Assembly (NCBI GenBank): GCA_018064905.1
Contig: JAGHUJ010000009.1
Coordinates: 1-48,819 of the forward strand
DNA from: Candidatus Treponema equifaecale
GTDB taxonomy: Bacteria > Spirochaetota > Spirochaetia > Treponematales > Treponemataceae
DNA: 48,819 bases
Direction of reading: 5' to 3'
Numbering within the stretch: the first letter of the stretch is position 1; every line of letters begins with the position of its first letter. This document shows positions 32,578 to 39,497 of the stretch, piece after piece. A model generated the notes under the pieces. It had not been told where the DNA came from, did not search any database, and worked only from the letters and a program-made list of their open reading frames with translations. Both the position numbers and the translations under genes were made by a program.

Positions 32578-35016
32578 TTACTTTTTAAGCAAAGCTGCGA
32601 ATGGGTTGTATGACATTCCATCATCGCTGCCACCAAAGTTTCTGTTTCCGCCATTGTTTCTAGGTCTGTCATTTGACTGGCGGTTGTTAACCTTGTCGAA
32701 ACCACCGTTTCCACTTCCTGAACCAGCTTTCTTCACAACAACAACACGCTTTTTACCGTCACCACTTCCTGCGGTGGTTGAGCCTGTCGAAACCACTCTA
32801 GGTTTCTTTCCTTCATTTGTCTGTCCAAGTCTCTGACTTGCATCAGATTTAAGTGAAAGGGAAATTCTCATTCTGTCCTTGTCCAGAGCAATGATTGTAA
32901 ATTCCTTAACATCACCAACTTTGATTACATCCATTGGATCAGTTACGAAAGAATCAGAAAGCTCAGAAACGTGGATAAGTGCTGTTTCATGGAGACCGAT
33001 ATCAACAAAGGCACCAAAGTCAACAACGTTCTTGATTTTTCCTGTAACCTTCATGCCGCAAGTCAAATCTTCAAATTTAACAACACCCTTCTGCATGATT
33101 GGAGCTGGATAACCGTCGCGTGGGTCACGATTTGGTTTTCCAAGTTCTTCTATAATATCGTTCAATGTTGTTTCACCAACATTATATTTTTCACACAATG
33201 TCTTTTTAAGGTCAGCAGGAACAGATTTCTTTTCCTGAACATAAGAAAGAACTTCACGGGCAACCTCGTAGTTTTCAGGGTGAACCCATGTGTTATCCAG
33301 TGGATCAGAACTTTCAGCAATCTTAAGGAAGCCTGCACACTGTTCAAAAGCTTTTGGACCAAGACCTGGAACCTTTTTAAGCTCTTCACGGCTTGTGATT
33401 TTTCCATTTGCATCACGGTAAGCAACAATCTTTTTGGCAGTAGACATGTTGATTCCGGAAACATACTTCAAAAGCATGTAAGAAGCTGTATTCAAGTTAA
33501 CGCCAACCTGGTTTACAACCGAACCAACAACTTCATCCAGCTGTTCTGCAAGCTTTTTCTGGTTAACATCATGCTGATAAAGACCAACACCAATAGCCTT
33601 TGGATCGATTTTTACAAGTTCAGCCAAAGGATCCTGCAAACGGCGGCCCATTGAGATAGCACCACGAATTGTAAGATCCAGCTCAGGGAATTCTTCAGTA
33701 GCAACAGGAGAAGCAGAATAAACCGAAGCACCTGATTCATCAACAACAGTGTATTTTACATCCGCATCAGCGTAATTTTCAGAAATTACCTTTGAAACCA
33801 ATGCCTGAACTTCAGGAGAACCTGTTCCGTTACCAACAGCAACAACCTGAATGTCGTATTTGTCGATAGCTTCGTTCAACTGATTGTAAGCATCGTCTGC
33901 CTGCTGAACCTGATAAATTTTGAAATAGCCAAGATATTTTCCAGTTTCGTCCAATGCAGCACATTTTGTACCAGTACGAATACCAGGGTCGATTCCAAGA
34001 ACGCGGCTTCCCTTGATTGGCTGAGTCAAAAGCAGGTTACGAAGATTTGCAGAGAACAAACCGATACCGTGGTCGTCAGCTTCATCAGTTTCATCTGAAC
34101 GAATTTCACGAACAACAGCAGGTGAAAGAAGACGAACAAGACCGTCCTCAATTGCGTCTGAATGATATTTGTTTGAAATTTTTACTTTTTTCTGGAGAAG
34201 TGCCACAGCATCATCAACAGGAACATCAATAGTTACAGAAAGAGCATTTTCACGCTCAGCACGGTTAATTGCAAGAATTCTGTGTGGCTTAACCTGATTC
34301 AAAGGCTCATTATAGTCCCAGTACATTTTGTAAGTAGAAGTATTTTCAGCAACAGTAGCATCCTGTCCCTCTGGAACGATACCTTTTGTCTGAATTGAGC
34401 CAGAAGCCATGTAAAGATCGTGAACGTCTGAACGGTTTGTTGTGTCCTGAGAAGTGCGTTCAGCGATGATATCCTTTGCACCTTCAATAGCATCTTTTGC
34501 AGATTCAACATTGAGGGCTGGATCCTCGTTGTCAGTTTTGATGAATTTTTCAGCTTCAGCTTCAACTGCAGCATCATCGTTTTCACCGCAGATAAAGTCG
34601 GCCAATGGTTCAAGCCCCTTTTCTGCAGCAACCATACCGCGGGTCTTCTTCTTTTTCTTGAATGGTGCCCACAAGTCCTCAAGCTCTGTAAGGGTCTTTG
34701 CATTCATAACTGCATTGTAGAGAACTTCTGTAAGCTTGCCCTGTGCAAAAATGCCTTTTACGATTTCAAGGCGGCGTTCTTCAAGATTTTTATATGATTT
34801 GAACAAGTGGTCACAATCTGTAACCTGAACTTCATTCAAATTGTCATGTTTTTCTTTGCGATAACGAGAAATGAAAGGAATAGTACATCCTTCATCCACC
34901 AGACTGATAACTGCGCTGACCTGAGAAACACGAATGTTCAGTTCTTCAGCGATTCTTTTCATAATATCGACCTCATTAACTACAAGAGCGTCGATTGTTT
35001 CCTGAGTAAATTCCAT
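32578..35016 (-). CDS. tex: Tex-family RNA-binding transcription accessory protein
   Basis: Tex binds nucleic acid and affects transcription. The 812-residue protein has the full family layout: an N-terminal helical region, a YqgF/RNase-H-like domain beginning near RVLGIDPGIRTGTK (338-351), helix-hairpin-helix motifs (LLKYVSGINMSTAKKIV; LKKVPGLGPKAFEQC) and an S1 domain (KVTGKIKNVVDFGAFVDIG ... LIHVSELSDSF). The C-terminal tail (about 730-812) is Gly/Asn/Arg-rich and probably disordered. Inside this tail (about 741-748) an in-frame palindromic repeat encodes VVSTGSTT. No clear ribosome binding site precedes the ATG at 35016. Confidence 0.95.
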   Translation of the reverse strand: MEFTQETIDALVVNEVDIMKRIAEELNIRVSQVSAVISLVDEGCTIPFISRYRKEKHDNLNEVQVTDCDHLFKSYKNLEERRLEIVKGIFAQGKLTEVLYNAVMNAKTLTELEDLWAPFKKKKKTRGMVAAEKGLEPLADFICGENDDAAVEAEAEKFIKTDNEDPALNVESAKDAIEGAKDIIAERTSQDTTNRSDVHDLYMASGSIQTKGIVPEGQDATVAENTSTYKMYWDYNEPLNQVKPHRILAINRAERENALSVTIDVPVDDAVALLQKKVKISNKYHSDAIEDGLVRLLSPAVVREIRSDETDEADDHGIGLFSANLRNLLLTQPIKGSRVLGIDPGIRTGTKCAALDETGKYLGYFKIYQVQQADDAYNQLNEAIDKYDIQVVAVGNGTGSPEVQALVSKVISENYADADVKYTVVDESGASVYSASPVATEEFPELDLTIRGAISMGRRLQDPLAELVKIDPKAIGVGLYQHDVNQKKLAEQLDEVVGSVVNQVGVNLNTASYMLLKYVSGINMSTAKKIVAYRDANGKITSREELKKVPGLGPKAFEQCAGFLKIAESSDPLDNTWVHPENYEVAREVLSYVQEKKSVPADLKKTLCEKYNVGETTLNDIIEELGKPNRDPRDGYPAPIMQKGVVKFEDLTCGMKVTGKIKNVVDFGAFVDIGLHETALIHVSELSDSFVTDPMDVIKVGDVKEFTIIALDKDRMRISLSLKSDASQRLGQTNEGKKPRVVSTGSTTAGSGDGKKRVVVVKKAGSGSGNGGFDKVNNRQSNDRPRNNGGNRNFGGSDDGMSYNPFAALLKK
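32774..32796. repeat. GAGCC-x-GTCGAAA palindrome inside the tex coding region
   Basis: GTGGTT (32774-32779) and AACCAC (32791-32796) enclose GAGCCTGTCGA, the same element as at 24130, 26097 and 39442. It is read in frame in tex, in the disordered tail, and would add a hairpin to the end of the tex message. Confidence 0.8.
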
Positions 35017-35074
35017 AGTTTTTCTATTTTACTGAAAAAATAATGGGTGTTCAAATAAAAACCACAATTTTAAA

Positions 35075-35153
35075 GTCACCTCGAGCCCAATTCTCAAAGC
35101 TGTCACCTCGAGTCCAATTCTCAAAGCTGTCACCTCGAGCGCAGTCGAGAGGT
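35075..35153. repeat. 27-base tandem repeat, three units
   Basis: Units start at 35075, 35102 and 35129, each with GTCACCTCGAG. The first two (27 bases each) differ at one base and end TCTCAAAGCT; the third diverges into GCGCAGTCGAGAGGT, which makes an ACCTC/GAGAGGT-type palindrome. It lies between the tex start and the GGDEF stop. Confidence 0.85.
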
Positions 35154-35157
35154 CTTC

Positions 35158-36213
35158 CTATAAATTTTCTAGTTTTTTTCCTGAATAGTGAAGAATAAAG
35201 GCCAGAGTTTTGGCAGTGGTATAGAGAATGTCCAGATCAGCGTACTGCCAGATTCTTACATCCTTTCCGGTACCAGTCATATCAGCGCGCAGGTAACCGT
35301 AGATTTCATTCTGATAAGAAATTTCAAAGAAACTGGTAGAAGAAACACACTGCTTTGCCAAAGTTTCAAACAAGTCAATCTGCTTAGTCTGCAAAAGATA
35401 CTTGATGTCGTTTACGCAGTACATTTCTGTGGATTTGTTCATGCTGCTCTTGATGTATTCAACAGGCACGGCTTCAAAATCCTTATTTTTGGCCATCTGG
35501 TGAATTTTTTGAAAGAGAATTCTGCCGTTGTTCTGAATGCAGATGTGATCCAGTTCAAAGTAAGAGCTGAGGAAATTCAGCAGATTTTCAATGCATTCTG
35601 AAAGACTGTCGCTGGCAGAAAGGAATTTGAATACAGATGAATGAAGGTTTGTGGAACTTAAAGCTTTGTCTTCCTGAGATTTTACCACGATGCTTGCGTG
35701 TTTCTCAGGAAGATAGATGATGAAGCAGTTTCGGCCCTTTGTTTTTCCACGAGAAAGAGCCTTTTCAGAAGCTTCATAAATCGCATCAAAAGAAGAACCG
35801 TTGTCAGGATAACGGGAAAGACCAATTGTAAGAGTAAGGGTAAGCCCCGCAAAATCTGAAATTTCCACTTCATTCATATTAACAAGAAGCGAATGACACA
35901 AACTCCATACCTCATCGTATGAAACCATGTTCTTCAGAATTACTGCAAAGGTGTCACCCCCTATTCTACCTACGGCGCCTTTTTCTCCAACTCTTTCAAC
36001 GATACGCTGAGCAACCTTATACAAAACCTTGTTTGCAGAATCGTGCCCGTATGTGTCAACGATATATTTAAAATTATCAATGTCCACAAGGAAAAGACTG
36101 AATTTCTGATGTTCCCTCACAAGATATCGGGCATAATCAAAAATTGCACTCTTTCCAAAGACACGAGTTATATCATCAATTTCGTTGTTTCGTTTAGAGA
36201 AAAATTCGTCCAT
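35158..36213 (-). CDS. GGDEF-domain protein with degenerate active site
   Basis: This 351-residue cytoplasmic protein has an N-terminal GGDEF domain (about 15-175) marked by FLVDIDNFKYIVDTYGHDSANKVL and RIGGDTFAVIL. The signature is GGDTF (85-89) instead of GGDEF, so the catalytic Glu is replaced by Thr. No RxxD inhibitory site precedes it. Residues about 190-351 form a second domain, possibly GAF-like, with no firm match. With this change it is probably not an active diguanylate cyclase; it could bind GTP or act as a sensor. It starts 14 bases after a pectinesterase stop on the same strand and is likely cotranscribed with it. Confidence 0.85.
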   Translation of the reverse strand: MDEFFSKRNNEIDDITRVFGKSAIFDYARYLVREHQKFSLFLVDIDNFKYIVDTYGHDSANKVLYKVAQRIVERVGEKGAVGRIGGDTFAVILKNMVSYDEVWSLCHSLLVNMNEVEISDFAGLTLTLTIGLSRYPDNGSSFDAIYEASEKALSRGKTKGRNCFIIYLPEKHASIVVKSQEDKALSSTNLHSSVFKFLSASDSLSECIENLLNFLSSYFELDHICIQNNGRILFQKIHQMAKNKDFEAVPVEYIKSSMNKSTEMYCVNDIKYLLQTKQIDLFETLAKQCVSSTSFFEISYQNEIYGYLRADMTGTGKDVRIWQYADLDILYTTAKTLAFILHYSGKKLENL

Positions 36214-36227
36214 AGTTCTCGCCTTGT

Positions 36228-38546
36228 TTATTTAACCTGTTTTCCTGTTACTGTAACTGTAGCAATAGTTGGTGCTTTGTTTGTTGGAATCTTGATAGTT
36301 CCAGAGCTGTCAACACCATAGAGAAGTACGCGAACATTTACAGTCTGACCTTTTTCAATGATGAATTTTGGATCAGCTTCATAAGTTTTCTTAGCAGAAC
36401 GACATTTTCTAGAAGTATCGTCAATGATTTCGTCATTTTTCTTGCCAGTATCAACAGTAACGAGACAAGCAATGTTACCAGTACCGTGGTTACCAAATGC
36501 AACAGTTACATCGTTGATATAGAAGTTTTCCTTTGCAGTGATTGGGAAGTCAATGTAAACAGATTTTTCATCGATTGGAGCAGAATAATCAGAATAAGTG
36601 AGGGAACCCTTTGCAATTTCTGGAGCAATCTTTGAAGAATTGAACTTCCATGTACCCTTTGCAGGAACAGCGTTCAAAGCCTTGATAACTTCATCGTTGT
36701 CGCTTGTAGGAGCAAGAGAAGCGGCAGATTCAGGACTGTCCAGCCAAGTTACAGCAAATGCACCAGCTTCAGGTTTAAGAATCTTGATTTTCTTTTCACC
36801 ATAAACAGCTTTAGCATCGCGAGAAGTAGCACGAACAGTAATTACAGTATCAGCAGCAACGGCATTAGCCTTAAGAACACCAAGGTCGTCGATTGAAGCA
36901 GCCTTTTCATCAGAAACAGACCAGATATATTCATCATTTGTAGGTTTTCCAGGATTCAACTTGGCTTTCATCTGGAGAGAACGGCGGCCAAATACTTCAG
37001 TTGCATTTTCTTCAGCAGTAACTTCAATAGAAGAAACTGGAACAAATGAAAGAGAATCATCAGAATCTACAGTAATTTTTGTGATATAAGATTTTGCAGA
37101 AGCAGTGATTGTAACTTCAGCATTGTCTTCATAAACCACATAAACCTTTTCGTTGAATTTAGAAGTAGAACCGTTGTTAAGATTGTAAAGTGCAGCGCCC
37201 TGTTTTCCAGCCTGAATAGCACCGTTACCAGCATAATAACCAGTTACAGTAACAAGAGCCTTACCAGAAACCGGGAATTTGATTGTAGCACCAGCAGCGC
37301 CCTGGAAATGAGGCTTACCAGATTCAACAGCAAAACCTTCGCACTTCAATTCAGGATATTCTTTAGCACCGTCAAGAACGTAAACAGTTCTAACAGATTC
37401 CTTTTCGCCGGCAAGAAGGGCATTAGACTTGTCTTCAGAAACCTTCCATTTTTTAGCAGCAACAAGAGCATCAACATCCCAGAAGAAGTCAGAATCTTTT
37501 CTATATTTGTTGCTAACGGCATCGTAAACACGGTTCAAAATAGCACGGCGGCCACCAAATTCATTCTTTGCATCAGCATCAGAAACAACATCCTTGCGGC
37601 TTTCAGGTTTTTCCTTAAGGTTCTTTGCAGTAGCGGCATCCATTTTCCAACCAATTACAGTCTGTGGTACACCTTCAGCAGTAAGACATTTTCCATACCA
37701 GATGTCGCCGTCAATGTCTTCAGGCTTAACATCAACATTGATGAAAGCAACCTGATTCCAGTAACCAGCATTCCAAGGAGTTCTGGCAAAAAAAGTGTTC
37801 TGACCATCCTGAGTAGAAACCTTTGAATTGTAAACAACAAGACCCTTTCCCGCTCTTGTACCGCGAGTCATGCGAGGAGCACCAATGTATGAAGTGTGAT
37901 TTGAAGCATTTTTGTCAAAAACAGAAACAATGTCACATTCCTCATAAAGAGCAACGATTCCAGACTCTTCCATCCAGATAAAGTCAGTGTCACCTTCGAT
38001 ATAACACTTGTACATCCAGGTCTTTCCAGTTGTTCGCAAAGTGTCCTGGTGAGAAAGGAAAGAACAGTTGTAGGCAGCAACATAACCAGTACCGTCATAA
38101 CCAAGAGTTTCAGCCTGAGTATCATTTCCTTTTATGGAACCGCGTTCAAAAGTGTTGTGCATTGTAAGGTTTTCAAGAATAAGGTTTCCTGAACCTTCAA
38201 ATTCAAAAAGACAACGATTTTTCTGAGCAGAAGAAGCCTTTTTGCAGGCGAGAATGTTACCGTCATTAGCAGCAGCAATAACAACATCCTTACCAAAAGC
38301 AGCCTTTCCCTTACCAGAAAGAGTGATAGTAGCAGGACCATTATAATAGAGAACTTCTTCGTAAGTACCTTTTGGAAGTTCAATAGTGAACTCACCTGCC
38401 TTAGTTCCAATGGCATCAAGGGCAGCCTGAATAGACTTGTAAGCTTTGGCCTTTCCACCATTTTCTGAAAGCTTAACTTTTGGAGCAGCACTAACAGCAA
38501 AAAGTGAAAGCCCCACCAAAAGCCCCGCAGTAATTTTTTTAAACAT
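36228..38546 (-). CDS. Secreted pectinesterase (family CE8) with accessory modules
   Basis: Pectin methylesterases remove methyl groups from homogalacturonan. The start is the ATG at 38546 behind GGAGGAAA (772 residues). Residues 1-21 form a signal peptide without a lipobox, so the protein is periplasmic or released. The catalytic beta-helix (about 30-390) keeps the expected residues: Gln144, Gln167-Asp168 (HQDT), Asp188 (DTDFIW), Arg255 and Trp258 (ARTPW). After it come a beta module with VTVTGYYAGNGAIQ, a Big2-like Ig domain (about 510-590) and a C-terminal domain with VYIDFPITAKENFYINDVTVAFGNHGTGN. The gene probably shares a transcript with the GGDEF gene downstream. Confidence 0.93.
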   Translation of the reverse strand: MFKKITAGLLVGLSLFAVSAAPKVKLSENGGKAKAYKSIQAALDAIGTKAGEFTIELPKGTYEEVLYYNGPATITLSGKGKAAFGKDVVIAAANDGNILACKKASSAQKNRCLFEFEGSGNLILENLTMHNTFERGSIKGNDTQAETLGYDGTGYVAAYNCSFLSHQDTLRTTGKTWMYKCYIEGDTDFIWMEESGIVALYEECDIVSVFDKNASNHTSYIGAPRMTRGTRAGKGLVVYNSKVSTQDGQNTFFARTPWNAGYWNQVAFINVDVKPEDIDGDIWYGKCLTAEGVPQTVIGWKMDAATAKNLKEKPESRKDVVSDADAKNEFGGRRAILNRVYDAVSNKYRKDSDFFWDVDALVAAKKWKVSEDKSNALLAGEKESVRTVYVLDGAKEYPELKCEGFAVESGKPHFQGAAGATIKFPVSGKALVTVTGYYAGNGAIQAGKQGAALYNLNNGSTSKFNEKVYVVYEDNAEVTITASAKSYITKITVDSDDSLSFVPVSSIEVTAEENATEVFGRRSLQMKAKLNPGKPTNDEYIWSVSDEKAASIDDLGVLKANAVAADTVITVRATSRDAKAVYGEKKIKILKPEAGAFAVTWLDSPESAASLAPTSDNDEVIKALNAVPAKGTWKFNSSKIAPEIAKGSLTYSDYSAPIDEKSVYIDFPITAKENFYINDVTVAFGNHGTGNIACLVTVDTGKKNDEIIDDTSRKCRSAKKTYEADPKFIIEKGQTVNVRVLLYGVDSSGTIKIPTNKAPTIATVTVTGKQVK

Positions 38547-38608
38547 TTTTTCCTCCGTTTTAAAAAAAGACAATACTAATTTTACCACGGAAAAGGGGAA
38601 TTTGCACG

Positions 38609-38664
38609 AAAAAAAATCCACCACGGTGGAAGAGTTTAGTCGAAACTACAATAATTGCGGGGGG
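38609..38664. repeat. Left copy of the direct repeat flanking the PIN cassette
   Basis: An A-run, then TCCACCACGGTGGAAGA, a GTTTAGTCGAAAC insert, and ACAATAATTGCGGGG. It aligns in the same orientation with the terminator at 39387-39434 on the far side of the toxin-antitoxin pair, but has lost the CCCCGCAA arm. Confidence 0.65.
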
Positions 38665-38673
38665 AAGATTTGT

Positions 38674-39099
38674 TTATCTTTCTATAATTTCTAGCATTTG
38701 ACTTGGAGTTACAATAAAAGTTTTTTGTGGAAAGTGTTTTATATTGCCTGTAACTAAATATGACTCACCATTTGCATTTTCATCAGTTGATTTTTTGGAT
38801 TCCATCACAACTTGATAAAAAACAATGTCTTTTGGATCTGGCATTTCTTCGGATATTTCTGCTTTTTCCATTGAAATTCCGTTCAGAAGAATAGAATCAA
38901 TTACAGCATCGATATTTTCTTTTGGGAATTTGAATTTTGGTCTTGATAAAACTTCCCTATATTCATCAATTATTTCTTGACAATACAATGGCGTTATAAC
39001 ATTTCCAGTTATGCAGGAGATAATTTTTGCTGGAGGAGTGCCTTTTTTGAATAAAGATGAAACAAGAACATTTGTGTCTATTACTGCAAAATATTTCAA
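38674..39099 (-). CDS. PIN-domain toxin (COG1569-like)
   Basis: PIN toxins are metal-dependent ribonucleases. This 141-residue protein starts with a TTG directly after the antitoxin stop. Acidic active-site residues are visible: Asp8 in AVIDTNVLVSS, Glu46 in IIDEYREVLSRPKF, and Asp88/Asp91 in MPDPKDIVF. The usual late TGD is TGN (118-119), followed by IKHFP, as in some members of this group. The frame is complete. It is translationally coupled to the small upstream gene and sits between two pectinesterase genes. Confidence 0.88.
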   Translation of the reverse strand: MKYFAVIDTNVLVSSLFKKGTPPAKIISCITGNVITPLYCQEIIDEYREVLSRPKFKFPKENIDAVIDSILLNGISMEKAEISEEMPDPKDIVFYQVVMESKKSTDENANGESYLVTGNIKHFPQKTFIVTPSQMLEIIER

Positions 39100-39342
39100 T
39101 CATAGCCCCTTGCGGTAAGCGTCTATTTCAGCATTGATTTCCTCAAGTGTCATTTCTGAATTTCCATTTATTGCAGATAATTCCTGACAGCTTTTTATAG
39201 CCGCATTGGCTCTTTCATTTATGCTCAACTGAGATTGTTTTTTTTGCAAAGTCGAAACTATTAAAAAAAGCATATTCATTGTCTGCTCATAAGTCATACA
39301 ATCAATTTGCTGCTGAAATTTTACATACTCTTCCATTGGCAT
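39100..39342 (-). CDS. Putative antitoxin of the PIN pair
   Basis: The start is the ATG at 39342, after GGAGGAAAG (80 residues). The protein is largely helical (YVKFQQQIDCMTYEQTMNML, then a segment with LTLEEINAEIDAYRKGL-like ending EEINAEIDAYRKGL). The C-terminal helix is of the kind that wraps PIN toxins. I cannot assign a DNA-binding fold with confidence. Its position directly upstream of the PIN gene, with no gap, supports the antitoxin role. Confidence 0.8.
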   Translation of the reverse strand: MPMEEYVKFQQQIDCMTYEQTMNMLFLIVSTLQKKQSQLSINERANAAIKSCQELSAINGNSEMTLEEINAEIDAYRKGL

Positions 39343-39386
39343 AATTCTTTCCTCCATCACTTTTTCTTCATTATATCACACAATGC

Positions 39387-39434
39387 AAAAAAAATCCCCG
39401 CAACCACGGTGGAAGATCCACAATGATTGCGGGG
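39387..39434 (-). terminator. Terminator after the 840-residue pectinesterase gene
   Basis: CCCCGCAA (39396-39403) pairs with TTGCGGGG (39427-39434), with an inner TGGA/TCCA pair. On the minus strand it is followed by TTTTTTTT. It is also the right copy of the direct repeat flanking the PIN cassette. Confidence 0.85.
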
Positions 39435-39441
39435 AAAAGGT

Positions 39442-39470
39442 ACGGTGGTTGAGCTTGTCGAAACCACCGT
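39442..39470. repeat. GAGC-x-GTCGAAA hairpin with 9-base stem
   Basis: ACGGTGGTT (39442-39450) and AACCACCGT (39462-39470) enclose GAGCTTGTCGA. This is the cleanest copy of the family in the window, and it lies next to the terminator. Confidence 0.8.
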
Positions 39471-39497
39471 GGATTAAGTTACATTAGAACTTGAAAA

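Noticed and set aside
32971..33654. 227-codon frame opposite tex
   Set aside because: It is antisense to well-conserved Tex domains and its Cys/Phe/Asn-rich translation matches no family that I know.
35075..35153. Possible CRISPR array
   Set aside because: The units are directly adjacent with no unique spacers, there are only three, and no cas genes are nearby.
37308..37826. 172-codon frame opposite a pectinesterase gene
   Set aside because: It lies antisense to the conserved catalytic and beta-module region and has no start signal.
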